NCBI RefSeq assembly: GCF_030811595.1
Contig: NZ_JAUSRB010000002.1
Location: 5,704,001-5,768,000 of the forward strand
Direction of reading: 5' to 3'
Length of the DNA: 64,000 nt
Origin: Streptosporangium brasiliense
GTDB lineage: Bacteria; Actinomycetota; Actinomycetes; Streptosporangiales; Streptosporangiaceae
In this document: positions 24,501 through 33,627 of the stretch, in pieces
Numbering within the stretch: position 1 is the stretch's first letter
How the letters are laid out: each line of letters opens with the position of its first letter
Notes under the pieces: generated by a model
Seen by the model: only the letters and a program-made list of their open reading frames with translations
Told to the model about the DNA's origin: nothing
The model's database searches: none
Made by a program: the position numbers and the translations under genes

Positions 24501-25062
24501 CGGCAAGCTGCTGGTGCGCTCGGCGAGCGGCCGCAACCCGCAGATCGAGATCGTCGTGACGGTCGTGGTGCCCAAGCACCAGGTCGCCGTCGACGCGGGC
24601 GGGACCAAGGACGTCGTCGACGCCGCCGGGGACCGCTGGAGCGCCGACCGCAAGTACACCCAGGGCGGCCACGGCTACGTGGGCAACAACACCAGGACCC
24701 ACACGGCCAGCAGGGCGATCCAGGGCACCGCCGAGCAGGAGCTGTTCAAGCGGGCCCGCGAGTCGATGCTGGAGTACCGCTTCGACCAGGTGCCCAACGG
24801 CACCTACACCGTCGAGCTGGGCTTCGCCGAGACCCGGGCCATGCGTGAGGGCAAGCGCGTCTTCGACGTCATCGTCGAGGGCCAGCTCGCCATCCCCGCC
24901 CTGGACCTGGCCCTGGAGGCCGGCACCTACACCGCCGTCACCCGGCAGTACACGGTGAAGGTCACCGACGGCCAGCTCAACGTGCGGTTCGCCGAGCGGA
25001 CCGGCGATCCCGTCGTCAACCTCATCCGCATCTCCGAGCGCCCTGATAAGGCCACCCCGTAG
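21547..25062 (+). CDS. Secreted multidomain subtilisin-like serine protease (S8)
   Basis: An 1171-residue secreted protease. A signal peptide (ALLTGAVAALALVLPQGVAQA) is followed by an I9-like propeptide (~35-160) and an S8 domain with catalytic D187 (ANIDSG), H234 (DHGTHT) and S406 (FSGTSMASPH). Then come carboxypeptidase-regulatory-like beta domains (~480-640, with YALPRLLAGDYRITV), a domain with WISSNGFLNF resembling PQQ/nidogen-type beta sandwiches, another regulatory-like repeat (~840-910), and a C-terminal malectin-like domain (~1010-1171). The GTG start was preferred over upstream codons because AAGGAG is six bases before it. It sits between two terminators and appears monocistronic. 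A role in external protein degradation is likely; a link to wall turnover is speculative. Confidence 0.93.
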   Translation: MSNTSRHWRALLTGAVAALALVLPQGVAQAAPAPEKIDKTVLAELAADDKATFWVRLKSDADLSAARSAKTKSEKARQVFRAKTELAASSQAGLRKLLTAQHADFTPFWIANAVQVTGDAKLAAEIAKLPEVEQIEPSRVTKLPEPLPGKEVAKVDAVEWNIDRVNAPRVWSELGTRGEGIVVANIDSGVQFDHPALAAQYRGKKADGSVEHDYNWFDPAGVCPSAAPCDNNDHGTHTMGTMVGGADGANTIGVAPGAKWIAAKGCETNSCSDASLLAAGQWVLAPTDLNGNNPRPDLAPDIVNNSWGGAGFDAWYKETVEAWVAAGIFPAFSNGNVTGAGCNSSGSPGQYGSSYSAGAFDVNNAIASFSTRGSGENGEIKPNLAAPGVNVRSSVPGGYDAFSGTSMASPHVAATVALMWSASPALQGDIAATRELLDRTAIDVDDTRCGGTAADNNVWGEGRLDTFAAVQAAPVGELGALRGTVTSGGSPVAAATLTVAGPLSRTVTTAQDGTYALPRLLAGDYRITVKKFGYGDATAAVTVVADQTVTKDVPLTAQPSGTVSGTVTAAGAPEAGAAVVAVGTPVSAVTDAAGRYRLTLPAGGYELKVTPVSRCAGGLTVPITVDGDLTKDVDLPRRADSFGYTCAGAAGAYVAGTDKQTLTGDDAAQQITLPFTFPFYGGGHTSAWISSNGFLNFAASSTAASNGALPSAGTPNAALYPYWDDLVLDAQSGVYTATLGTAPDRTFVVEWRNARFYSEADQRISFSALLGEDGSIGFRYRGIGSERASGTSATVGIENAAGTDALQYSYNSAALSDGQSLTFTAGRHGLLTGVVTDANDGKPLAGATVKVGDVATFTTDANGAFLGQILVGDYRVEVSKDNYGTFTQEVTVTAAARTRVDTALATGRVTASAGELTLVMPAASSRSGTVELSNLGGATAYTVVTDPAQGWLAVTPAAGDLGSGKSVTLKVTASSEGVQPGGVRTGKLLVRSASGRNPQIEIVVTVVVPKHQVAVDAGGTKDVVDAAGDRWSADRKYTQGGHGYVGNNTRTHTASRAIQGTAEQELFKRARESMLEYRFDQVPNGTYTVELGFAETRAMREGKRVFDVIVEGQLAIPALDLALEAGTYTAVTRQYTVKVTDGQLNVRFAERTGDPVVNLIRISERPDKATP

Positions 25063-25078
25063 CGGCCTGAACCCCGCC

Positions 25079-25109
25079 GGCCCGTCCCGCCTCCGTGGCG
25101 GGACGGGCC
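25079..25109 (+). terminator. Terminator of the subtilase gene
   Basis: A perfect 13-bp stem, GGCCCGTCCCGCC and its complement, with a TCCGT loop, 17 bp after the stop codon. Confidence 0.8.
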
Positions 25110-25598
25110 GTGCCCGTTCCGGGGCGCCTCCCCGACGGCGGCCCCGCGCGTCCGGTGTCGTGCCGCTCGTCGGCTGCCGTGCCGTCCGGCGCGGCGCCGT
25201 GGGCCTCCCCGCCACGGGCCCGGCCGCCGTGTCGCGGCGGGGGGCGAGGGCCCCGCTCCCCGGTCCCGCGGGCGCGCACGCCCTGCTTGGCGAAGAAATC
25301 GCCGAAACATATGCGATGCGTGCTCAGGATCATGTTCGTTGCCCTTTTCTGAGGGCACGTCCCGATTTGTGACGGAGCGTGAAGCTCGGCGGCGCCATTG
25401 TCGCGGCGGTGACCAGCGAGGACGTACCTGGCGCACCGCGTCTCCTGGCAGTGGACAGGGCGACTCCGGCGGCGCCGCAGGCGGGTCTCCCGCGGTGGGC
25501 CACCACTGCTCCGCTCAGCGCTTGTGTCGGATGATCGGGAGGTTCCGCCGGCGGCCGTGTTCGGGCGGTCGGAGCGGCGGCGCCTCCCTCACTCGTAG

Positions 25599-25616
25599 TG
25601 TCGCGGGCTCGCGACA
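25599..25616. promoter_or_regulatory. Candidate operator TGTCGCG-N4-CGCGACA upstream of the FMN reductase
   Basis: A perfect 7-bp inverted repeat with 4-bp spacer lies 16-33 bp before the start codon. Its size and position suit a dimeric repressor such as TetR or MarR; the regulator is not in view. Confidence 0.45.
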
Positions 25617-25631
25617 AGGATGGGGTCGGGG

Positions 25632-26189
25632 ATGAAGATCGTTGGAATTGCCGGCAGCGTTCGCCCGGGGGCGTACGTCCGGAAGCTGCTGGAGGCGTCG
25701 GCCCGGGAACTACCGGCCTCGGCGGACTTCGAGATCTGGGACGGGCTGGATCAGGTGCCGCCCTTCCAGGACGGGCCGCTCCCGCCGGGGGTGGAGCAGC
25801 TGTGCCGCACCCTCTCCGGGGCGGACGGCGTACTGATCGCGGCACCGGCGCACAGCGCCCTGCCGGCCCAGCTCGGCGAGGCGCTGGAGTGGGCGGCCTC
25901 CAGACGTAGCGGCGCGGTCCTGGTCGGCAAGCCGGTCGCGGTGGTGACCGCCTGCCTGTACGCCCACGAGGCCACGTGGACGCAGATCGAGCTGTGCCGC
26001 GCCCTCGCCGCCGCCGGCGCGATCGTGCACGGCGTCGACCTGCTCGTGTCCCCGGCCGTGAGCCAGTTCGACTCCGAGGGCAGGCTCGTCGATCCGGCCT
26101 TCCGCGCCCGGCTCTGCGGGATGCTCGAGAAGCTGTGCGCGCCGGTGCCCGTCAAGCCCGTGGTGCCTTTCGCCAGGACCACGGTGTAG
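25632..26189 (+). CDS. NADPH-dependent FMN reductase-like flavoprotein
   Basis: A 185-residue flavodoxin-fold protein. It has the phosphate-binding start KIVGIAGSVRPGAYVRKLL, then GADGVLIAAPAHSALPAQLGEALEWA, the position usually written PEYNxSxPxxLKNAxDW. The family transfers electrons from NADPH to FMN or acts as a quinone/chromate reductase. The AP-A-HSALP variant departs from the canonical PEYN/H. ATG 25632 begins the conserved strand; another ATG four codons upstream is possible. A strong hairpin follows the stop. It is preceded by an operator-like palindrome, so it may be inducible. Confidence 0.82.
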   Translation: MKIVGIAGSVRPGAYVRKLLEASARELPASADFEIWDGLDQVPPFQDGPLPPGVEQLCRTLSGADGVLIAAPAHSALPAQLGEALEWAASRRSGAVLVGKPVAVVTACLYAHEATWTQIELCRALAAAGAIVHGVDLLVSPAVSQFDSEGRLVDPAFRARLCGMLEKLCAPVPVKPVVPFARTTV

Positions 26190-26192
26190 GCC

Positions 26193-26257
26193 CGCGGCGG
26201 CCACCGCGCGACCTCCGGTGCCGGCCCGCCTGGACGGCCGGGGCGGTGGCCGCCGCG
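26193..26257 (+). terminator. Hairpin terminator after the FMN reductase
   Basis: CGCGGCGGCCACCGC at 26193-26207 pairs perfectly over 15 bp with 26243-26257. The 35-nt loop itself can form a small CCGG-based hairpin. Confidence 0.65.
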
Positions 26258-26283
26258 TGTCCCGGGACCGCGTGTCCCGGGAC
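26254..26283. repeat. 15-bp perfect tandem duplication
   Basis: CGCGTGTCCCGGGAC occurs twice head-to-tail at 26254-26268 and 26269-26283, between the terminator and the palindrome upstream of the LLM gene. Confidence 0.8.
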
Positions 26284-26289
26284 CCCTTA

Positions 26290-26309
26290 TGTTCGACATT
26301 CGTCGAACA
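26290..26309. promoter_or_regulatory. Candidate operator TGTTCGAC-N4-GTCGAACA upstream of the LLM oxidoreductase
   Basis: A perfect 8-bp inverted repeat with a 4-bp spacer, 55 bp before the ATG. It resembles an inside-out actinobacterial LexA box: the order is GTTCGA...TCGAAC rather than TCGAAC-N4-GTTCGA. LexA is therefore unlikely; the binder is unknown. Confidence 0.5.
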
Positions 26310-26364
26310 CTGAGCTAGCGTCCATCTCAGGCGGACAGTCGGACGAGCCGGATCGGAGACGGCG

Positions 26365-27258
26365 ATGGGCATCGGTCGGATCGGTGTGTGGCATCCCATG
26401 TTCGGGCGGGACCGGGCCCCGGCCGTGCGGCGGGCGGCGGCGGAGATCGAGAAGCTCGGCTACGGCACCCTGTGGTACGGCGAGGCGTCGGGGACGAGGG
26501 AGGCGTTCAGCCTCGCGGGGATCCTGCTCGCGGCCACCGAGAACGTCACGGTCGCCACCGGCATCGCCAACATCTGGGTGCGGGACGCGACCGCCATGGC
26601 GGCCGGGGCGAGGGCGTACGGCGAGGCGTACCCGGGACGCTTCGCCCTGGGCGTCGGGGTCAGCCACGCCCCGCTGGTCTCCCAGCGCGGCCACGACTAC
26701 GCTCGCCCGCTCGCGGCGATGAGCGCCTATCTCGACGCGATGGACGCCGTCGCGCGCGATCTGCCGTTCACCGACGACCCACCCGTACCCAGGCTGCTGG
26801 CGGCGCTGCGCCCCCGGATGCTGGAGCTCGCCCGGGACAGGGCCGACGGCGCCCACCCCTACTTCGTGCCGCCGGAGCACACCGCGCTCGCCCGCGAGAC
26901 CCTCGGCCCGGACCGGATCCTCGCCCCCGAGCAGGCCGTGGTCCTGGAGAGCGACCCCGCCAGGGCGAGGGAGATCGCCCGCGCGCACATGGCCGGCTAC
27001 CTGCGGCTGCCGAACTACGTCGGCAACCTGCGCCACCTCGGCTACCGGGACGAGGACTTCACCGGCGGCGGCAGTGACCGGCTGGTGGACGCGATCGTCG
27101 CGTGGGGGGACGTGGAGACCGTCGCCCGGCGGGTCGGCGCGCATCTCGACGCCGGCGCCGACCACGTCGCCCTCCAGCCCCTGCCCTCCGACCTGCTCGG
27201 GGGCGTCGCTCAGCTCGCGGAACTGGCCCCCGCCCTCGGGGTGCGGCCGGGGGAGTAG
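26365..27258 (+). CDS. LLM-class (F420-dependent type) oxidoreductase
   Basis: A 297-residue luciferase-like monooxygenase family protein. It has the TIM-barrel signatures AAAEIEKLGYGTLWYGEA, VTVATGIANIWVRDATAMAAGARAYGEAYPGRFALGVGVSHAP and HPYFVPPEHTALARETLG. In actinobacteria the subfamily (TIGR03620-like) is expected to use reduced F420; substrate unknown. It starts after a palindromic operator candidate and ends overlapping, tail-to-tail, the remnant of an oxidase gene on the other strand. No partner gene on the same strand. Confidence 0.88.
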   Translation: MGIGRIGVWHPMFGRDRAPAVRRAAAEIEKLGYGTLWYGEASGTREAFSLAGILLAATENVTVATGIANIWVRDATAMAAGARAYGEAYPGRFALGVGVSHAPLVSQRGHDYARPLAAMSAYLDAMDAVARDLPFTDDPPVPRLLAALRPRMLELARDRADGAHPYFVPPEHTALARETLGPDRILAPEQAVVLESDPARAREIARAHMAGYLRLPNYVGNLRHLGYRDEDFTGGGSDRLVDAIVAWGDVETVARRVGAHLDAGADHVALQPLPSDLLGGVAQLAELAPALGVRPGE

Positions 27259-27605
27259 GGCGCCACGTCCAGGGACGGTCGCAGGCCCAGGGCCAGCTCG
27301 GCCGCGAGAAGGCCCGCGTAGGGCCCGGCGGTCAGGCCGTAGGCGCCGAGCCCGGTGGCGACGACCACACCGCCGGCGACGGCGCCGATCATCGGCAGCC
27401 CGTCGGCGGTCACCGGGCGCAGGCCCACCCGGGTCTCCACGACCGTGGCGCCGGCCAGGCCCGGGGCGAGCTCCACGCCGGCCGACAGCACCTCGCCGAG
27501 GCCGCCGACGGTCACGCGGGGATCGAACCCGGCGTCCTCGACCGTCGCGCCGAGCACCACTCGCGAGCCGGGGAAGCCCAGCAGGTGTTGCTCATGGATG
27601 AATGA
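27210..27605 (-). pseudogene. 5'-truncated DAO-family FAD oxidoreductase remnant
   Basis: About 110 codons on the minus strand read as the C-terminal part of a glycine/D-amino acid oxidase-type protein: SRVVLGATVEDAGFDPRV, VVETRVGLRPVTADGLPMIG and VATGLGAYGLTAGPYAGLLAAELALG. The family is normally ~350-400 residues with an N-terminal GxGxxG Rossmann motif. That part is absent, because the sequence upstream of ~27605 changes into the non-coding lead of the next gene. It is therefore a deletion relic. Its 3' end runs into the LLM gene from the opposite strand. Confidence 0.72.
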
Positions 27606-27728
27606 TCGCAGCACTTTCACGGCTGTTCCGAGCCTGTCTCCGGTCCGGCCGTGACCACGGACCGGCGCGCCCCGCCGCAACCGCGGTGCCGGGCCGTACG
27701 AGAATGGGAGGGGGCAGGGGAGGTCGTC

Positions 27729-28235
27729 GTGGATGGCTCGGACGAGGAGCGGGCGCTGCGGTCCCTGGGCGCGGCGCTCGACGCCGGCGCCCCGGTCGTC
27801 CGGCACGTGCTCAGACGCTTCCCCGAGGGCACGCCGTTCCTCTGGCTGAGCTTCCCCGGGTCCGGGGACGCCGCGGTCTTCGTCGACGGCTCCCGGTGGA
27901 TCTACCTGAGCGAGCCGGAGCAGGGAGGGGTGGCCACCCAGCTCGTGGCCGGCCGGCTTGACGAGGACCCCGCGCTCGTCGCCGAGCGGCTGGTGTCGGT
28001 CATGGCGCCGATCCACGACCACGCGGGCGGCCCCGTCCGCGTGCTGAAGGCGTGCGGGGTCGGCCTGGCGGCGGGTGCGGGCGCGGGCCTGCTGAGCACG
28101 CTGATCATGGCCGTGCTCGTCGGCGGCAACGGCTACCTCTCGGACACCTCGACCACCGCGGTGTACGTCCTGGCCGCCCTGCTCGCCGTGGTGACCGGCC
28201 TGTGGCTGGCGGTGCGCTGGTGGAGGCTGGGCTGA
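27729..28235 (+). CDS. Small membrane protein of unknown function
   Basis: A 168-residue protein: a soluble N-terminal ~110 residues (ALRSLGAALDAGAPVVRHVLRRFPEG, FVDGSRWIYLSEPEQGGVATQLVAGRLDEDP) followed by two transmembrane segments (GVGLAAGAGAGLLSTLIMAVLV and AVYVLAALLAVVTGLWLAV) and a short basic tail. The GTG at 27729 was chosen because GGGGAGG stands five bases upstream; a longer frame from 27651 lacks such a site. I do not recognise the family. A hairpin lies between it and the lipid kinase. Confidence 0.7.
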   Translation: MDGSDEERALRSLGAALDAGAPVVRHVLRRFPEGTPFLWLSFPGSGDAAVFVDGSRWIYLSEPEQGGVATQLVAGRLDEDPALVAERLVSVMAPIHDHAGGPVRVLKACGVGLAAGAGAGLLSTLIMAVLVGGNGYLSDTSTTAVYVLAALLAVVTGLWLAVRWWRLG

Positions 28236-28243
28236 GCGCCGAG

Positions 28244-28283
28244 TGATCGCCGTCCCGGAGGGCAGGGACGGGTGAGGCGATCA
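28244..28283. terminator. Possible terminator hairpin
   Basis: CCGTCCC (28250-28256) pairs with GGGACGG (28265-28271) around an 8-nt loop. The flanking TGATCGCC and GGCGATCA form an alternative outer stem. It lies between the small membrane protein and the lipid kinase. Confidence 0.45.
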
Positions 28284-28297
28284 GTTGGAGGGACGGC

Positions 28298-29170
28298 ATG
28301 GCCGAGCTGCTGGTGATCTACAACGGGGAGGCGGGAGGCGCGGACGACGCCGCCCGGACGGCGGCCGTGGATACGCTGCGCGGCGGCGCCGACGTGGTCG
28401 AGGCGCCCGTCGGCCAGAAGGATCTGGACGAGATGCTCGACGCCCATCCCGGCCGGGACGTGGTCGTGCTGGGCGGGGACGGCTCGCTGCACGTGACGGT
28501 CGCCGCCCTGCGCCGGCGCGGCGAGCTGGGCACCCGTACCGTGGGGCTCGTCCCGCTGGGCACCGGCAACGACTTCGCCCGCGGCCTGGGCATCCCGCTG
28601 GACCCCCGGGTGGCGGCCCGCGTCGTGCTCGCGGGCCGGCCCCAGCCCCTCGACCTCCTGACGGATGACGAGGGCGGGACCGTCGTCAACGTGGTGCACC
28701 TCGGCGTCGGCGCGGAGGCCTCCGAGCGGGCCAAGCCGCTCAAGCCCGGGCTCGGACGGCTCGCCTACGCGGTCGGCGGGCTGCTGGCGGGCGTGCGGAG
28801 CCCCGGGTGGCGGCTGCGCGTGAGCGTGGACGGCCGGCCCCTGGCCGAGGGGCGCCCGGTGCTCATGGTCGGCATCGGCAACGGCGTCACCATCGGCGGA
28901 GGCACCCCGCTCACCCCCGAGGCCAGGCCCGGCGACGGCATGGTGGACGTCGTCGTCGCGCTGACGACCGGGCCGCTGGACCGGCTCGCCTACGCGCTGC
29001 GGCTGCGCCGGGGGACCCATCCGGGCCTGCGTGACGTCGTCACCGGCCGGGGCCGTGAGGTGACGGTGACCGGCGGGCCGGTCCCGGTGAACGCCGACGG
29101 CGAACTGACCGGCCCGGCCGTCCACCGTCGCTGGACGGTCATGCCCGCCGCCTGGCGGATGTTCACCTGA
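28298..29170 (+). CDS. Diacylglycerol kinase-family lipid kinase
   Basis: A 290-residue DAGK/YegS-type protein. The nucleotide site is VVLGGDGSLHVTVAAL, followed by GLVPLGTGNDFARGLGIP, and the C-terminal beta domain has LTPEARPGDGMVDVVV. It would phosphorylate diacylglycerol or a related lipid at the membrane surface. ATG is supported by GGAGGG about seven bases upstream. It converges with pgm. Confidence 0.9.
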   Translation: MAELLVIYNGEAGGADDAARTAAVDTLRGGADVVEAPVGQKDLDEMLDAHPGRDVVVLGGDGSLHVTVAALRRRGELGTRTVGLVPLGTGNDFARGLGIPLDPRVAARVVLAGRPQPLDLLTDDEGGTVVNVVHLGVGAEASERAKPLKPGLGRLAYAVGGLLAGVRSPGWRLRVSVDGRPLAEGRPVLMVGIGNGVTIGGGTPLTPEARPGDGMVDVVVALTTGPLDRLAYALRLRRGTHPGLRDVVTGRGREVTVTGGPVPVNADGELTGPAVHRRWTVMPAAWRMFT

Positions 29171-29324
29171 GCGGCGGCTGTCGGGCTGTCGGGTTGTCCG
29201 GCGGTGCGGCCCGGCTGCCCGGACCGCGCGCCCGCCTCGCCGGACCCGGCCGGCCCGCGTGCCCGCCCCGCACGCCCGCCTCGCCGGCCGGCCGGTCCGG
29301 GCCTCCGCCGGCCGGGTGCCCGGC

Positions 29325-30962
<1,638 letters not shown>

Positions 30963-31098
30963 TGCGGTCTCCTTATGTCATCACGGCCAACGGTACCCAT
31001 CCGCGAACAGGCGGAACTCTATTGAAAGCCGTTGTCCGTCGTTGATCCTCCCGTCTCATCGCAATCAGTGGAAAGTGGACATATGTATAGGCGCCGCG

Positions 31099-32652
31099 CT
31101 ACCTCCAGAAGTCCAGCCGGTGCTCGGCGGCGTAGTCGATCGGCCGCACCGCGCCGGGCGCGAGCGACTGGGTGCCTCGGGGGAGCGGCTGCCACCTGGG
31201 CAGGTCCGGGCCGTTGGGCGAGCCGGTGCGGGCGAAGTTCGTCCAGTAGCCGACCATCTGGTCCGCCAGTTTCCGCTGGGCGGCCGTCAGCGGCGCCTTC
31301 TTGTCCGGGAAGAGATACGGCAGGTCGGCGGCGTGGAAGGCGCCCCAGTCGAAGTCCGCCTCCAGCGGCAGGAACATCGGGGCCCTCCGGTCGGCGAACT
31401 CGTAGCCGTAGACGGGGGTGTGCTCGGCCAGCGAGGTGTTCTGCTCGTGCGTGCCTCTCGCCCACAGCCGGTCCGTCATCACGGCCGCCCACGCCTGGCT
31501 GGGGGAGGCGTAGGAGGCGAGCGGATACTTCCGCGTCACCCGTCCGGCGTCGTCGCCGAACGCCTCCTTGACCAGGGTGCCGTACTGCTGGGCGGTGACC
31601 GGCCGGCCGGCCACGTCGTAGTTCATCCCGACGAAGATCCGATGCTCGTCGCGTGTCGCGCCCGCCAGTACGGACACCCGGTGGAAGCGCCCCTCGCGGA
31701 CCGCCTTCGAGGGCAGTTCGGGGAGCACCTTGTTGCCGTAGGCGTACGCCTGGAAGACGTTCATGATCTGCGGCACCGCGAGGATCTTCCGAACGGGCAG
31801 CGCGCGCAGGCACGCCAGGCTCCGGCAGCCGAGCTGCTCGGCGTACGTCCGGCCCACCGCCTGGGCGTCCTCGGTGCTCCGCCAGGCGAACGCCGGGGCG
31901 GCCGGCACGCCGGGGATCATGCTGTTGGCCGGCATGTCCATCATCGTCTCGCCGCTCTGCATGGCCACTCGCCGGAACAGCCCCTTCGCGCCGGGGGAGG
32001 TGAGATGGCCGCCGATGGCGAGCGCGCCGAAGGAGACGCCGAACGCCGTGACGTTCGACGGATCACCGCCGAAGGCCGCCGCGTTGCGCCGCACCCATCG
32101 CAGCGCCTCCTGCTGGTCCTGCAGGCCGTAGGTCCCGGAGTTCTTCAGGCCCGGGTACCCGAACCCGCTGAACACGCCGAGCCGGTAGTTGATCGTGACG
32201 ACCACCACGCCCCGCGAGGCGAGCTTGCGCGCGTCGGAGAAGTGGCCGGCGCCGACCGCCCCGTCGCCGTGGATCCAGACCATGACCGGGCGGTTCCTCC
32301 CCGGCGCGCGCGGGGTGGTGACGTTGAGGAACAGACAGTCCTCGTCGGTGCTGGAGATGGGCGCGTAGACGGAGCCGACCTGGGGGCACATCGCGCCCGG
32401 CTCGGTGGCGTCCTTGACACCGTCCCAGCTCTTCGCGGGCACGGGAGCCTCCCAGCGGCCCGCGGTGGCGTAGGGGATCCCCCGGAAGAGGCGGTGCTCG
32501 CCGGTCACCGTGCCGCGCACGGCTCCCGCGTCGGTCCTGACGACCGCGGGATCGGCGCCGGTCCCGGCGGCGGTGGGATCCGGCGCCCGGCGCTCGGCGG
32601 CGTGACCCGTGAGCAGTAGGGCCGCCGCGACTGTCGTGTGAAGGATTCGCAT
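31099..32652 (-). CDS. Secreted carboxylesterase, type B (PnbA-like)
   Basis: A 517-residue alpha/beta hydrolase of the carboxylesterase B family with an N-terminal signal peptide (HTTVAAALLLTGHA). Family blocks are VRGTVTGEHRLFRGIPYA, EDCLFLNVTTPRA and PVMVWIHGDGAVGAGHF. The nucleophile elbow reads GVSFGA instead of the usual GESAGG but keeps G-x-S-x-G, and GLQDQQEALRWVRRNAAAFGGDP precedes it. A late VYGYEFADRR... segment is close to the catalytic His region. The oxyanion block WIHGDGAV replaces HGGG with HGDG, also unusual. Likely ester hydrolysis outside the cell; substrate unknown. Confidence 0.87.
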   Translation of the reverse strand: MRILHTTVAAALLLTGHAAERRAPDPTAAGTGADPAVVRTDAGAVRGTVTGEHRLFRGIPYATAGRWEAPVPAKSWDGVKDATEPGAMCPQVGSVYAPISSTDEDCLFLNVTTPRAPGRNRPVMVWIHGDGAVGAGHFSDARKLASRGVVVVTINYRLGVFSGFGYPGLKNSGTYGLQDQQEALRWVRRNAAAFGGDPSNVTAFGVSFGALAIGGHLTSPGAKGLFRRVAMQSGETMMDMPANSMIPGVPAAPAFAWRSTEDAQAVGRTYAEQLGCRSLACLRALPVRKILAVPQIMNVFQAYAYGNKVLPELPSKAVREGRFHRVSVLAGATRDEHRIFVGMNYDVAGRPVTAQQYGTLVKEAFGDDAGRVTRKYPLASYASPSQAWAAVMTDRLWARGTHEQNTSLAEHTPVYGYEFADRRAPMFLPLEADFDWGAFHAADLPYLFPDKKAPLTAAQRKLADQMVGYWTNFARTGSPNGPDLPRWQPLPRGTQSLAPGAVRPIDYAAEHRLDFWR

Positions 32653-32739
32653 GCCTCCACGCTGTCGGATCCTCGCCCGGCTCAGAAGGTCCGTCGATCC
32701 GGGATCACCCGGGACGGAAGTCCTGGTGCGCCGGCGCGG

Positions 32740-33423
32740 TCAGGCGGGCTCCGGGGCCCGCGCGGGTGGGGGACCGGTGCTGCCGCGGACCGTCAGGCAC
32801 GCCGCCCGGTCCTCGAAGGCGGACGCCTGCCCGCCGTCGATCAGGGCGAGCAGCCGCTGGGCGGCGTGCGCGCCGTAGGTGGAGATGTCACGGCTCAGGG
32901 CGGTGAGCGGGGGGCGGACGACCTGGGAGAGGGGGGAGTCGTCCCAGGCGACGATCGACAGGTCGCGCGGGACGTCGAGGCGCATCTCCTGGGCGACGGA
33001 GAGGCCGGCCACGGCGGTGATGCCGTTGTCGTAGACGATCGCGGTCGGCCGGTCGGGGGAGCTGAGCAGCCGCCGGGTGGCCCGCGCCCCCTCCTCCCCG
33101 GTGCAGTCGGTGTGCGCGGTGACGTGGCCGTTCAGCCCGAGACCGTCGCAGGAGGCGGCGAAGGCCCGGTCGCGCAGGGCGGTGTGCACGAGCTCGGGCA
33201 GGCCCGCGACGCGGGCGACGCGGCGGTGGCCCAGCGCGGCGAGGTATTCGATCGTCTCGCGCACGGCGGCGCCGTCGTCGGACCAGACCGAGGCCAGCGA
33301 GCCCGCCTCCGACGGGTGCCCGACCACCACGGCGGGCATGCCCAGGGCCTGCAGCTCCGTCACCCGGGGGTCGGCGAGGCGCAGGTCGAGCAGGAACGCG
33401 CCGTCCACGCGGCCCTCACCCCA
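32740..33423 (-). pseudogene. LacI-family regulator lacking the DNA-binding domain
   Basis: The frame encodes only the C-terminal two-thirds of a LacI/GalR sensor: GRVDGAFLLDL, MPAVVVGHP, VWSDDGAAVRETIEYLAALGHRRVARVAG, PTAIVYDNGITAVAGLSVAQEMRLDVPRDLSIVAWDDSPLSQVVRPPLTAL. The usual N-terminal helix-turn-helix, hinge and first ~90-100 residues are absent. Reading upstream, the frame meets TAG at 33424-33426, inside non-homologous AT-richer sequence. A GTG at 33408 could still express a ~222-residue sensor fragment. The cut end lies beside a sugar operon that would have been its natural target. Confidence 0.75.
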
Positions 33424-33491
33424 CTAAAAATGGGATTTATGTCGTTAATGTGGCGGTGACATCCTTGTCGTGCCGGCTGTAGGTTCACCTC

Positions 33492-33507
33492 GCTTACCCG
33501 GTTAAGC
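33492..33507. promoter_or_regulatory. LacI-type operator candidate upstream of the ROK operon
   Basis: GCTTACCCGGTTAAGC is a 16-bp palindrome with one mismatched pair and a central CCGG, the usual form of LacI/GalR operators. It lies 31 bp before a strong GGAGG ribosome site. The adjacent LacI gene is truncated, so either it is an orphan site or another regulator uses it. Confidence 0.5.
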
Positions 33508-33537
33508 AACTATCCCCCCGGACTGCAGGAGGATCCT

Positions 33538-33627
33538 GTGAGCCCCCGCTCCCCAGGCCCGCGCGGCCTGCCTCCCCGCCCCCCTATCGAAGCATCCCGT
33601 GCCGGGCGCCGCGAGCCCCGGCCATGA
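33538..33627 (+). CDS. Short leader ORF (29 codons) coupled to the ROK kinase gene
   Basis: A GTG at 33538 follows GGAGG by five bases and opens a 29-codon frame, Pro/Arg-rich (begins SPRSPGPRGLPPRPP), whose TGA overlaps the ROK kinase ATG as ATGA. The ROK gene has no good ribosome site of its own, so translation probably reaches it through this ORF. It may be a leader peptide or the fused remains of a deleted first operon gene. I recognise no family. Confidence 0.45.
   Translation: MSPRSPGPRGLPPRPPIEASRAGRREPRP

Larger units (their letters stand above)
25063..25631. other. Intergenic region without a supported gene
   Basis: After the terminator at 25079-25109, about 500 bp hold no reading frame with recognisable protein similarity on either strand. 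An AT-richer patch lies at 25275-25345. The only clear signal is an inverted repeat at 25599-25616 just before the FMN reductase gene. Confidence 0.55.

Noticed and set aside
21457..25215. A 1252-codon open frame on the minus strand
   Set aside because: It is antisense to the subtilase gene, has no recognisable domain, and shows the Gly/Arg/Val-rich bias of a GC3 shadow frame.
26290..26309. LexA (SOS) box upstream of the LLM oxidoreductase
   Set aside because: The half-sites are in the opposite order from the actinobacterial TCGAAC-N4-GTTCGA consensus and the gene is not a repair gene.
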